Source: Microbacterium dauci (GTDB taxonomy: Bacteria > Actinomycetota > Actinomycetes > Actinomycetales > Microbacteriaceae). Taken from it: 64,000 bases of DNA. Positions 33,559-41,863 of this stretch are shown here, piece by piece (the first letter of the stretch is position 1; every line of letters begins with the position of its first letter). The stretch covers positions 62,001 through 126,000 of the forward strand of contig NZ_JASJND010000002.1 in the NCBI RefSeq assembly GCF_030065535.1. Direction: 5' to 3'. The translations under genes and the position numbers were made by a program. The notes under the pieces are model-generated. The model saw nothing but the letters and a program-made list of their open reading frames with translations. It searched no databases and had not been told where the DNA came from.

Positions 33559-34811
33559 GCGCTCTCGACGACGTCCTTTTAGCTTCGATTCACGGTGAAG
33601 AGCCGCAGACCTGGCGCGACGCAGAAGAACGGATTTCCGGAGATAGGGATGCGGTGCTTCGACTCGTCGAACACGGGGCCACGGTTTACGGCTTTACCAC
33701 TCGGGTTGGGCCGTTCGACGCCGTGCACGGCAGGTCACTCGATGACCATCTGTTGAAGGACCACTTAGTCGGCGCAAAGATTTCGGTGCCCCGGAGCTTC
33801 TTTCGCCTCTTGTCGGCTACGAAGGCGGCTCAGTTGTCTGTCGGAGGTTCCGGGATAAGTCTCGAAACGTACCGACGAATTATCCACTCGTCGATAACGG
33901 AGAGGGAAGGGGACGTCTCCGGCGCTTGGCTGGCGAGTTACGGGGCTGCCGACGTCGTACCGGGGTCATGGTGGCTTCGGGAACTTCTCCTGTCCGAGCG
34001 ACACTCGATGTCCTCCGGCGACTTCATATGTTCGGTCAGCGGTTCTTTCGTCTCCACCTCAATTGGGATCGTTGCCCTTCTGAAAGCCCACCGGCTCCTT
34101 GCCCGCTTCTTGGTTCTGGTGCCGACGATCGATCGTCAAGTACCACTTCGTTCGAGTCACGCTGGTGAAGCGAGAGTCAGAGAACTCCTCGATACCGAGA
34201 GCACCGCTACCCGAGTTCAGGCCGCGATCAGCATGCGTGACGTGAGTCCCGTTGTTTCTCTCGGTGTCCAAACGATTGGCGAGTTGGAGCAGGCTCTTGA
34301 ATCCCGGTTGAGCCACCAATCTGCCAACCCGCTCATTGTCGCCGAGCCGGAGGCGCGGGCAGTCAGTCAGAATTCGTATCTCGATTTCCAGCTGACACAT
34401 AGGTTGAGTGCGACGCTGAGCATGCTGCATCTAATCGGTCACCACGTCCAACGGTTGCTGGACCACGATCTCGGCCTACATCCGCAGCCCGAGCTTGTTC
34501 AGGGTCCCAAGGTTGCCCAATCAATCCTCGAACGCAGTCGTGCGCTGTTGTCTGCGCCTTCGTTTGTGTCTCCGCAGTCGGGGGGGGTTGAGGACATGTA
34601 TGACATGTCGCTCGAGATCGGGGTTCGTGTCCTATTGATGTGCGCTCAAGTCGAGCAATGCATTGAGCTCTACGAGCCGCGTTCTCAGACTCACCGCAGC
34701 ATGGACGCGATGCAATCGGCTCTCGGTGGTGTGGCGGCGCGCGTCGATGACGTGATGGACTTCGCGTCCCAATGGTCTGCAGCGCTTCGGGCGGGCTGGG
34801 GCGCGGTATAG
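33555..34811 (+). CDS. divergent ammonia-lyase (HAL/PAL) superfamily protein, probably MIO-less
   Basis: At 418 residues it is shorter than histidine or phenylalanine ammonia-lyases (about 500 or more), but collinear family landmarks are visible. These are TVYGFTTRVG (43-52; family YGxxTGFG), LLKDHLVGA (66-74), QLSVGGSGIS (93-102), VSGSFVSTSIGIVALLKAHRL (161-181; family NGTQxST), ISMRDVSP (225-232; family YSLRCxPQ), SANPLIV (256-262; family DNPL) and SPQSGGVEDMYDMS (339-352; family PTSAGQEDHVSM). The expected Ala-Ser-Gly that forms the MIO cofactor aligns with SYGAADVVP (128-136), without the Ser. The catalytic Asn and second Tyr also appear replaced. It probably keeps the fold with altered or no lyase activity. 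It is coupled to the two-TM gene upstream. Confidence 0.65.
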   Translation: MSALDDVLLASIHGEEPQTWRDAEERISGDRDAVLRLVEHGATVYGFTTRVGPFDAVHGRSLDDHLLKDHLVGAKISVPRSFFRLLSATKAAQLSVGGSGISLETYRRIIHSSITEREGDVSGAWLASYGAADVVPGSWWLRELLLSERHSMSSGDFICSVSGSFVSTSIGIVALLKAHRLLARFLVLVPTIDRQVPLRSSHAGEARVRELLDTESTATRVQAAISMRDVSPVVSLGVQTIGELEQALESRLSHQSANPLIVAEPEARAVSQNSYLDFQLTHRLSATLSMLHLIGHHVQRLLDHDLGLHPQPELVQGPKVAQSILERSRALLSAPSFVSPQSGGVEDMYDMSLEIGVRVLLMCAQVEQCIELYEPRSQTHRSMDAMQSALGGVAARVDDVMDFASQWSAALRAGWGAV

Positions 34812-34982
34812 CGTAATTGTGTGACGGTGCCAGGGCGAACCGAAGATCGATGCCGGTGGTAATGTCGCCTCATGCGGATCGCTCGCCTCCTTCTTCGCGG
34901 CCGCGACGGGACCTCGTTCTGAGCCCTCTCCTGTCGCGGTGTGCAGTGCGGGCTTGATCCACTTCCTGGAGAACGAGAGAGC
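34812..34982 (+). promoter_or_regulatory. leuC 5' leader with possible attenuation hairpin
   Basis: A 171-bp gap holding the short leader ORF at 34872-34922 and an inverted repeat CCGCGAC (34901-34907) / GTCGCGG (34933-34939) that overlaps the ORF's end. Such an overlap is what ribosome-mediated attenuation needs. I do not see a clear T-run, so the termination partner is unproven. Confidence 0.45.
34872..34922 (+). CDS. possible leucine leader peptide
   Basis: A 16-codon ORF, MRIARLLLRGRDGTSF, with three consecutive Leu codons (CTC CTT CTT), ends 60 bp before leuC. Leader peptides rich in the end-product amino acid control leucine operons by attenuation. The stop is close to a potential hairpin. 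It is unusual in that no good Shine-Dalgarno is visible, so this call rests on composition and location. Confidence 0.45.
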   Translation: MRIARLLLRGRDGTSF

Positions 34983-36428
34983 ATGACCATTTCCGTACCC
35001 GACCGCCCCCGCACCCTGGCCGAAAAGGTCTGGGACGACCACCTCGTCGTGAAGGGCGAGGACGGTCAGCCCGACCTGATCTACATCGACCTGCACCTGG
35101 TCCACGAGGTCACCAGCCCACAGGCCTTCGACGGCCTGCGCGCCGAAGGTCGTCCGGTGCGTCGCCTCGACCTGACAATCGCCACCGAGGACCACAACAC
35201 CCCGACGTGGGACATCGACAAGCCCATCGCGGACCTCACGAGCCGGACGCAGATCGACACGCTCCGCCGCAACGCCGAGGAGTTCGGTGTGCGCCTGCAC
35301 TCGCTGGGCGACAAGGAGCAGGGCATCGTGCACGTGGTGGGTCCGCAGCTCGGGCTCACGATGCCGGGCGTCACCGTCGTATGCGGCGACTCGCACACGT
35401 CGACCCACGGCGCTTTCGGCGCGATGGCGTTCGGGATCGGCACAAGTGAGGTCGAACACGTCCTCGCCACGCAGACGCTGCCGCTGAAGCCCTTCAAGAC
35501 GATGGCCATCACGGTCGAGGGCGAGCTGAAGCCGGGCGTGAGCGCGAAGGACATCATCCTCGCGATCATCGCGAAGATCGGCGCAAACGGTGGCCAGGGG
35601 TACGTGCTCGAGTTCCGCGGTTCCGCGGTCCGTTCCCTCTCGATGGAGGGGCGCATGACGATGTGCAACATGTCGATCGAGGCGGGGGCGCGCGCCAGCA
35701 TGATCGCCCCCGACGAGACGACGTTCGCGTACCTGAAGGGGCGCGACCACGCGCCGACCGGACAGGACTGGGACGATGCGGTCGCCTACTGGCGGACCCT
35801 GCCGTCCGATGAGGGCGCCGTGTACGACGCCGAGGTGTTCCTGGATGCCGACGAGCTGGAGCCCTTCGTCACGTGGGGCACCAACCCCGGGCAGGGCGTG
35901 TCGCTGAGCGGCGTCGTCCCGACCCCCTCGGACTTCACCGACCCGAACGAGCGGGCCGCTGCAGAGCGTGCGATCGAGTACATGGACCTCGCGCCGGGCA
36001 CGCCGCTCAAAGAGGTGCCGGTCGACGCAGTGTTCATGGGTTCCTGCACGAACAGCCGGATCGAGGATCTGCGCCAGTTCGCGTCGCTCATCGAAGGGCG
36101 CGAGAAGGCGCCGGGCGTCCGCGTCATGGTCGTTCCGGGCTCCGCGCGCGTGCGCCTGGAGGCCGAAGCCGAAGGGCTCGACAAGATCATCACCGCGTTC
36201 GGCGCGGAATGGCGCTTCGCGGGCTGCTCGATGTGCCTCGGCATGAACCCCGACCAGCTCGCGCCGGGGGAGCGGTGCGCCTCCACCAGCAACCGCAACT
36301 TCGAGGGACGCCAGGGCAAGGGCGGACGTACCCATCTCGTATCGCCGCAGGTGGCCGCTGCCACCGCCGTGCTCGGCCGACTCGCCAGCCCCAGCGATCT
36401 CGACGCGCGCGTCGGAACGGAGGTCTGA
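34983..36428 (+). CDS. leuC: 3-isopropylmalate dehydratase, large subunit
   Basis: LeuC with LeuD isomerises 2-isopropylmalate to 3-isopropylmalate by dehydration and rehydration on a 4Fe-4S cluster. The 481-residue aconitase-family protein shows the cluster ligands in GSCTNSR and [10 protein letters not shown], substrate-binding stretches [14 protein letters not shown] and [13 protein letters not shown], and the N-terminal [11 protein letters not shown] 34983 follows a GAGAG-type site. leuD starts 3 bp after its stop, forming a two-gene unit. Confidence 0.97.
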   Translation: MTISVPDRPRTLAEKVWDDHLVVKGEDGQPDLIYIDLHLVHEVTSPQAFDGLRAEGRPVRRLDLTIATEDHNTPTWDIDKPIADLTSRTQIDTLRRNAEEFGVRLHSLGDKEQGIVHVVGPQLGLTMPGVTVVCGDSHTSTHGAFGAMAFGIGTSEVEHVLATQTLPLKPFKTMAITVEGELKPGVSAKDIILAIIAKIGANGGQGYVLEFRGSAVRSLSMEGRMTMCNMSIEAGARASMIAPDETTFAYLKGRDHAPTGQDWDDAVAYWRTLPSDEGAVYDAEVFLDADELEPFVTWGTNPGQGVSLSGVVPTPSDFTDPNERAAAERAIEYMDLAPGTPLKEVPVDAVFMGSCTNSRIEDLRQFASLIEGREKAPGVRVMVVPGSARVRLEAEAEGLDKIITAFGAEWRFAGCSMCLGMNPDQLAPGERCASTSNRNFEGRQGKGGRTHLVSPQVAAATAVLGRLASPSDLDARVGTEV

Positions 36429-36431
36429 ACC

Positions 36432-37028
36432 ATGGATGCGTTCACCACTCACACCGGGATCGGCGCGCCCCTGCGCCGGTCGGCGGTCGACACCGACCAG
36501 ATCATCCCCGCGGTGTACCTGAAGCGTGTCACCAAGACCGGCTTCGAGGACGCGCTGTTCGCCAACTGGCGTCAGGACCCGGACTTCATCCTCAACCAGG
36601 AGCCGTACCGCGAGGCATCCGTGCTCGTCGCTGGTCCCGACTTCGGCACCGGCTCCAGCCGTGAGCACGCCGTCTGGGCGCTCCGTGACTACGGCTTCCG
36701 CGTCGTGCTGAGCACCAAGTTCGCCGACATCTTCCGCGGCAATGCCGGCAAGCAGGGGCTCGTCACGGGCGTCGTGACGCAGGCGGTGCTCGAAGCGCTC
36801 TGGGCCGCGCTGGAAGCGGAGCCCGGTCGCGAGGTCACAGTCGATCTGCAGACACGCTCGGTGCGGGTCGGCGACCTCCAGGCCACGTTCGACATCGACG
36901 ATTACACTAGATGGCGGCTCCTCGAAGGACTCGACGACATCGGGCTCACGCTGCGCAATGAAGACAAGATCGCGCAGTTCGAGGCGCGCCGAGAGGCGTG
37001 GCGGCCACGGACACTCCCCGTCCGATAA
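36432..37028 (+). CDS. leuD: 3-isopropylmalate dehydratase, small subunit
   Basis: A 198-residue swivel-domain subunit that completes the isopropylmalate isomerase active site with LeuC. Family stretches seen: [19 protein letters not shown] near the N-terminus and [17 protein letters not shown], which carries the substrate-contacting Ser-Ser-Arg. The length is normal for the bacterial enzyme. It lies 3 bp after leuC and 67 bp before murA. Confidence 0.97.
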   Translation: MDAFTTHTGIGAPLRRSAVDTDQIIPAVYLKRVTKTGFEDALFANWRQDPDFILNQEPYREASVLVAGPDFGTGSSREHAVWALRDYGFRVVLSTKFADIFRGNAGKQGLVTGVVTQAVLEALWAALEAEPGREVTVDLQTRSVRVGDLQATFDIDDYTRWRLLEGLDDIGLTLRNEDKIAQFEARREAWRPRTLPVR

Positions 37029-37095
37029 GCCGGATCGCGCCCTGCACAACGGAGCGCGCCCGACGAATCCTCGATACACAGATGAGGTCTCATCG

Positions 37096-38460
37096 ATGAA
37101 CACACTCTTGAGCGACTCGGCACCGACGCCGGCCGGAGGCAACAGCCTCGGCCAGACGCTGACGATCCGCGGCGGACGCCCCCTGGTGGGCCGCGTGGAC
37201 GTGAAGGGGGCGAAGAACCTCGCGACGAAGGCGATGGTGGCGTCTCTGCTCGGCGAGACGGCGAGCATCCTCAGGGACGTGCCCGAGATCAGCGACGTCC
37301 ACGTGGTGCGCTCGCTCCTCGAGGTGCACGGCGTCGAGGTCACCGAGCTCGAGGACGGCGTGCTGAAGCTCGACCCGAGCGGTGCGGTCTCGGCGAACTT
37401 CGAAGAGATCGATGCCCACGCCGGCGCCTCGCGTATCCCCATCCTCTTCTGCGGCCCGTTGCTGCACCTGCTGCACCAGGCGTTCATCCCCGACCTGGGT
37501 GGATGCCGCATCGGCGACCGTCCGATCGACTTCCACCTCGACGCGCTCCGCTCCTTCGGCGCGATCGTGGAGAAGCAGCCGAGCGGCATCCGCCTCTCGG
37601 CCCCGAACGGCCTCCACGGCGCCAACATCGAGCTGCCGTACCCGAGTGTCGGCGCGACTGAGCAGGTACTCCTCACCGCCGTGCGCGCGAAGGGGACGAC
37701 CGAGCTGCGCAACGCGGCGATCGAGCCCGAGATCATGGATCTGATCGCGGTGCTGCAGAAGATGGGCGCGATCATCTCCTACGAGCCCAATCGGGTCATC
37801 TTCATCGAGGGCGTCGAGTCGCTGCGCGGCTACGACCACCGCAGCATCTTCGACCGCAATGAGGCCGCCTCGTGGGCGTGTGCCGCGCTCGCGACCGACG
37901 GCGACATCTTCGTCGCCGGCGCGAAGCAGCAGGAGATGCTCACCTTCCTCAACGTCTTCCGCAAGGTCGGCGGTGACTTCGACATCGCTGAGGACGGCAT
38001 CCGCTTCCGTCGCGGCGGCGCACTGAAGCCGGTCACCGTCGAGACCGATGTCCACCCGGGCTTCATGACGGATTGGCAGCAGCCGCTCATCGTCGCACTC
38101 ACCCAGGCCGAAGGCGAGTCGATCGTCCACGAGACGGTGTACGAGAACCGGCTCGGGTTCACCCGGGCGCTCGTGCAGATGGGCGCGGACATCGTCGTGC
38201 ACCCCGAAGGCATCGCGAACTCGGACCGCCGGGTCCCTCGTCGAGCGCTCGAGCAGGCGGCGGTCATCAACGGCCCCACCCCGCTGCATGCTGCAGACGT
38301 CGTCGTCCCCGACCTGCGCGGCGGCTACAGCTACGTCATCGCCGCACTCGCCGCAGAGGGTGAGTCGACGGTCCGCAACATCGGCATCATCCGCCGCGGC
38401 TACGAGAAGTTCCTCGAGAAGCTCACCGCCCTGGGTGCCGACTTCGACGTGACAGACTGA
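37096..38460 (+). CDS. murA: UDP-N-acetylglucosamine 1-carboxyvinyltransferase
   Basis: MurA transfers enolpyruvate from PEP to UDP-GlcNAc, the first committed step of peptidoglycan synthesis. The 454-residue EPSP-synthase-fold protein has GAKNLATKAMVASLL near the N-terminus, the active-site Cys in LGGCRIGDRPIDFHL (the residue modified by fosfomycin in E. coli MurA) and HPGFMTDWQQPL. The presence of Cys rather than Asp predicts fosfomycin sensitivity at the target level. ATG 37096 was chosen because the family domain starts about 25 residues later, which leaves a short extra N-terminal tail. Confidence 0.96.
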   Translation: MNTLLSDSAPTPAGGNSLGQTLTIRGGRPLVGRVDVKGAKNLATKAMVASLLGETASILRDVPEISDVHVVRSLLEVHGVEVTELEDGVLKLDPSGAVSANFEEIDAHAGASRIPILFCGPLLHLLHQAFIPDLGGCRIGDRPIDFHLDALRSFGAIVEKQPSGIRLSAPNGLHGANIELPYPSVGATEQVLLTAVRAKGTTELRNAAIEPEIMDLIAVLQKMGAIISYEPNRVIFIEGVESLRGYDHRSIFDRNEAASWACAALATDGDIFVAGAKQQEMLTFLNVFRKVGGDFDIAEDGIRFRRGGALKPVTVETDVHPGFMTDWQQPLIVALTQAEGESIVHETVYENRLGFTRALVQMGADIVVHPEGIANSDRRVPRRALEQAAVINGPTPLHAADVVVPDLRGGYSYVIAALAAEGESTVRNIGIIRRGYEKFLEKLTALGADFDVTD

Positions 38461-38464
38461 CCCC

Positions 38465-39226
38465 GTGACCGAACGTCGCCGTGCCTCCGCGGAGAAGACC
38501 CGGCCGAGCGCGTTCTGGCCGGCCGCTGCGATCGTGGTGCCAGGTACCGGATGGTTCGCGCGGATCGAGATCGAGGGCGGTGAGCACCTCCCGATTGAGG
38601 GGCCATATGTCCTCGCGCCGAACCACTACAGCGAGTTCGACCCGGTGATCATCGCGGTCGCGACCTGGCGGCTGGGTCGGGCACCTCGGTTCATGGCCAA
38701 AGAGAGCCTCTTCAAGGTGCCGGTGCTGGGAGCCATCCTCCGCGCGACCGGCATGGTCCCCGTGGCCCGGGCATCGTCGGCGTCCGCGGCCAAGCAGACC
38801 CTGGAGCAGTCCCGCGCGCTCGTCGCGGATCGCCGCGGCGTCATCGTCTACCCGGAGGGTTCGCTCACCCGCGATCCGGACCTCTGGCCCATGCGCGGCA
38901 AGACCGGTGCGGTGCGACTCGCCTTGAGCGCGGAGACGCCGATCCCCGTGATCCCGGTCGCGACCTGGGGTGTGCAGGAGATCCTCCCGCGGTACGGCAA
39001 GCTGCGGTTCTGGCCGCCACGTCGCCGGGTGCGCGTGCTGCTCGGACCACCCGTCGATCTGAGCGCCTTCACGGGCACGGTGCCCGGCACGCTCGCTGCG
39101 GCCACCGATGTCGTCATGCGCGACATCTCCGCGCTGCTCGGCGAGCTGCGCGGCGAGACGCCGCCCGCCGCGCTTTGGAACCCCGCGCAGCACGGCCAGA
39201 AGGAGACCGGACGCCTTGACTCCTAG
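38465..39226 (+). CDS. plsC: 1-acyl-sn-glycerol-3-phosphate acyltransferase
   Basis: A 253-residue membrane-associated acyltransferase that acylates lysophosphatidic acid in phospholipid synthesis. Motif I NHYSEFD (H-x4-D catalytic pair) is at about 53-59, motif II near the FMAKESLFKVPVLG stretch and motif III YPEGS at about 132. GTG 38465 lies 4 bp after murA. The gene ends overlapping gpsA, which supplies the glycerol-3-phosphate used upstream in the same pathway, so the grouping is functional. Confidence 0.92.
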   Translation: MTERRRASAEKTRPSAFWPAAAIVVPGTGWFARIEIEGGEHLPIEGPYVLAPNHYSEFDPVIIAVATWRLGRAPRFMAKESLFKVPVLGAILRATGMVPVARASSASAAKQTLEQSRALVADRRGVIVYPEGSLTRDPDLWPMRGKTGAVRLALSAETPIPVIPVATWGVQEILPRYGKLRFWPPRRRVRVLLGPPVDLSAFTGTVPGTLAAATDVVMRDISALLGELRGETPPAALWNPAQHGQKETGRLDS

Positions 39227-40364
39227 GGAATCGAATCGGCGCGACGCGCCGATGCCCCGTGTCGCCGTGCTCGGTGCCGGAAGCTGGGGCACCACGTTCG
39301 GCAAGGTACTCGCCGACGGCGGCGCCGACGTTATGATGTGGGCTCGTCGGGCGGAGCAGGCGCACGAGATCCGCGAGGGCAAGCGCAACTCGCAGTACCT
39401 GCCCGGCATCAACCTGCCGCGCAATCTCAGTGCGACCCATCACCTCGCCGAAGCACTCGACGGCGCGACGCAGGTCTACATCGCGATCTCGAGCCAGGCG
39501 CTCCGGCAGAACCTGAAGGGCGTCCGCCCGCTCCTGACGGGCAGCGATGCGCCGATCGTCTCCCTGATGAAGGGGGTCGAGAAGCGCACCGGCCTGCGCA
39601 TGAGCCAAGTCCTCGAGCACGAGCTCCGCTGCGACCCCGACCGCATCGCGGTGGCATCCGGTCCGAACCTCGCCCTCGAGATCGCGCGCCAGCACCCCAC
39701 CGCAGCCGTGATCTCTTCGTCGAGCCAGGAGACAGCCGAAGCGGTCGCACGACGCGCCCGGAACAAGTACTTCCGCACCTTCGTCAACACGGATGTGATC
39801 GGCACCGAGTTCGGCGGCGTCCTCAAGAACCTCATCGCGGTCGCGATCGGCATCGTCGACGGCGTCGGGTACGGCGAGAACACCAAGGCGTCGATCATCA
39901 CGCGCGGTCTCGTCGAGATGACCGACTTCGCCGTCGCGCAGGGCGCCGAGCCCGAGACCCTGCAGGGCCTCGCCGGCCTCGGCGACCTCATCGCGACGTG
40001 TCAATCGCCCCTCAGTCGCAACAACACCGCCGGACGGCTCCTCGGTCAGGGCTACAGCTTCCACGAAGTCGTGAAGCAGATGGACCAGACCGCCGAGGGA
40101 CTCGCCTCCGTCGCGCCAGTGCTGCACCTCGCCCGCGAGGCCGGCGTGCAGATGCCCATCGTGGAACAGGTGAAGATGGTGCTCGACGGCATCATGCATC
40201 CGCGCGACATCGCGCCCCACCTCACGACAGACGACGACGAGCCCACCGGCGAGAGGACTTCGAATGAACAAGGCGGCGGTGGTGCTGCTCTTTGGCGGTC
40301 GATCGAGCGAGCACTCGATCAGTTCCGCAACCGCGGGCGGGGTGCTGCGGGCGATCGATCGTGA
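39216..40364 (+). CDS. gpsA: glycerol-3-phosphate dehydrogenase [NAD(P)+]
   Basis: GpsA reduces dihydroxyacetone phosphate to glycerol 3-phosphate for phospholipids. Seen: the nucleotide motif VAVLGAGSWGTTFGKVLADGG, SLMKGVEKRTGLRMSQV, VASGPNLALEIA, the catalytic Lys region GGVLKNLIAVAIGIVDG, and GLGDLIATCQSPLSRNN. I prefer the TTG start at 39216 because AAGGAG lies about 10 bp before it; ATG 39252 has no such site. The frame runs 101 bp into ddl, adding a low-complexity tail (GGGGAALWRS...) after the conserved domain, an unusually long overlap. Confidence 0.93.
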   Translation: MTPRESNRRDAPMPRVAVLGAGSWGTTFGKVLADGGADVMMWARRAEQAHEIREGKRNSQYLPGINLPRNLSATHHLAEALDGATQVYIAISSQALRQNLKGVRPLLTGSDAPIVSLMKGVEKRTGLRMSQVLEHELRCDPDRIAVASGPNLALEIARQHPTAAVISSSSQETAEAVARRARNKYFRTFVNTDVIGTEFGGVLKNLIAVAIGIVDGVGYGENTKASIITRGLVEMTDFAVAQGAEPETLQGLAGLGDLIATCQSPLSRNNTAGRLLGQGYSFHEVVKQMDQTAEGLASVAPVLHLAREAGVQMPIVEQVKMVLDGIMHPRDIAPHLTTDDDEPTGERTSNEQGGGGAALWRSIERALDQFRNRGRGAAGDRS

Positions 40365-41343
40365 CCGCTTCCGGGTGATCCCCGTCGGGATCACCCGCGA
40401 CGGCGCGTTCGTCCTCGAAGAGGACCGACCCGAGAAGTTCGCGCTCGATCCCGAGCGGCTTCCCGAGGTCGTCGACAACGGCACGCGCATCATCTGGCCC
40501 GATTCGACGCTGACGCGCGAACTGCAGGTGCGGCATCCGGACGGCAGCGTCGAGTCGCTCGGCGACATCGACGTCGTCTTCCCGATCCTGCACGGCCGGT
40601 TCGGCGAGGACGGCACGGTCCAGGGCTTCCTCGAACTTCTCGATCTGCCCTACGTGGGTGCAGGCCTCCTCATGTCGGCGATCGGCATGGACAAGCACAC
40701 GACGAAGAGCATCCTCCAGGCCGCCGGTGTTCCGGTCGTGCCGTGGGTCACGGTGACCCGTGCCGATCTGGAACGCACCCCGGACCTGTGGCATCGCCGC
40801 ATCCGCGGACTCGGTCTCCCCGCGTTCGTGAAGCCGGCACGCGCCGGGTCGAGCGTCGGTGTGTCGAAGGTCTCGGACTGGTCCGAATTGGATGCCGCCC
40901 TCGAGACCGCGTTCGCCGAAGACGGCACGGTGCTCGTCGAGCAGGCGATCGTCGGTCGTGAGGTCGAATGCGGCGTGCTGCAGGGACGGGACGGCGGCGT
41001 GCCGCGCGTGAGCGTCGCCGGCGAGATCGTCGTGTCGGGCCGCGACTTCTATGACTTCGAGGCGAAGTACCTCGGCGCGGACGGCATCGACCTCGTGTGC
41101 CCGGCTGATCTGCACGAGGGTGAACTCGCCGAGATGCAGCGGATCGCCGCGCGCGCGTTCGAAGCGGTCGGCGGGCAGGGCCTGTCACGGGTGGACTTCT
41201 TCTACACGGGCACGGAGTTCTTCGTGAACGAGGTCAACACGATGCCCGGGTTCACGCCGATCTCGATGTTCCCGACGTGCTGGATCGAGAGCGGGTTGAG
41301 CTACCCGGCGCTGATCAGCGAACTGATCGACCTCGCACGCTGA
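40264..41343 (+). CDS. ddl: D-alanine--D-alanine ligase
   Basis: A 359-residue ATP-grasp ligase that joins two D-Ala for peptidoglycan stem peptides. Family landmarks are VVLLFGGRSSEHSISSATAGG at the N-terminus, VFPILHGRFGEDGTVQGFLELL, GMDKHTTKSIL, PAFVKPARAGSSVGVSKV, and the metal-binding VNEVNTMPGFTPISMFP near the end. The start is firmly set by the conserved N-terminus even though it lies inside the gpsA frame. The residues after FPILHGRFGEDG follow the D-Ala-D-Ala type, not the vancomycin-resistance D-Lac type as far as I can judge. Confidence 0.96.
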   Translation: MNKAAVVLLFGGRSSEHSISSATAGGVLRAIDRDRFRVIPVGITRDGAFVLEEDRPEKFALDPERLPEVVDNGTRIIWPDSTLTRELQVRHPDGSVESLGDIDVVFPILHGRFGEDGTVQGFLELLDLPYVGAGLLMSAIGMDKHTTKSILQAAGVPVVPWVTVTRADLERTPDLWHRRIRGLGLPAFVKPARAGSSVGVSKVSDWSELDAALETAFAEDGTVLVEQAIVGREVECGVLQGRDGGVPRVSVAGEIVVSGRDFYDFEAKYLGADGIDLVCPADLHEGELAEMQRIAARAFEAVGGQGLSRVDFFYTGTEFFVNEVNTMPGFTPISMFPTCWIESGLSYPALISELIDLAR

Positions 41344-41349
41344 CGCGGG

Positions 41350-41841
41350 TCACGGCGCGTCCGGAACCGGCGTGGCATCTTCGAGGGTCGTGCACTGCGA
41401 CTCGACGTCGAAGTCGTCCGTGATGAGTGCGCTGACCGTTCTGACCGCTTCGCTGGACGACACCGTGTCGTAGTCCACGAGGATCTCGATCGCGGGCACC
41501 CGGCCGTAGGTGGTGATCCGGTACAGCGGCGCTTCGGAATCGTCCACGATCCAGTCGACGCCTTCGACCGTTTGGCAGGGGAGCGTGCTCGGCCCCGACG
41601 GTGTCACGCCGCAAGCGAAGATGATCGCGGACGGGTCGCCCCACGCGGCGGTCGACTGCGCGTCGGTCCAGCGGCGGTCCTCACCCTCGAGGACGTCGGG
41701 GAGGCGCACCATGACGTCGGCGCAGCGCGGGTCGCCGGCATCGTCTGCGGGCTCCAGCGCGACGGTCGAGGTGCATCCCGACAGAAGCGCTGCGCCGAGC
41801 ACCAGCAGAAGTGGAACGAGGGCGGCGCGCTGGCGGGGCAT
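41350..41841 (-). CDS. DUF3515 lipoprotein
   Basis: A 163-residue exported lipoprotein: N-terminal RQR, hydrophobic core, lipobox ALLSGC with Cys at about 23. The mature part, including CADVMVRLPDVLEG, AAWGDPSAIIFACGV and VDWIVDDSEAPLYRITTYGR, matches the DUF3515 family found in actinobacteria, often next to ddl and thiL as here. The function is unknown. It is convergent with ddl and divergent from thiL. Confidence 0.85.
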   Translation of the reverse strand: MPRQRAALVPLLLVLGAALLSGCTSTVALEPADDAGDPRCADVMVRLPDVLEGEDRRWTDAQSTAAWGDPSAIIFACGVTPSGPSTLPCQTVEGVDWIVDDSEAPLYRITTYGRVPAIEILVDYDTVSSSEAVRTVSALITDDFDVESQCTTLEDATPVPDAP

Positions 41842-41863
41842 CGCTCCAGGCTACCGTGGGAGC

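Noticed and set aside
34011..34022. Ser-Ser-Gly-Asp (residues 153-156) as the MIO triad of the HAL-like protein
   Set aside because: It lies too close to the VSGSFVST motif and does not sit in the GASGDLAP context; the stretch at 128-136 aligns better. Kept as an alternative in the findings.
36958..37095. Open frame extending murA upstream by 46 codons
   Set aside because: It overlaps the end of leuD in another frame and is basic and dissimilar; ATG 37096 suits the family N-terminus.
34632..37775. 1047-codon minus-strand frame opposite leuC, leuD and murA
   Set aside because: Antisense to three clear housekeeping genes and without family-like sequence.
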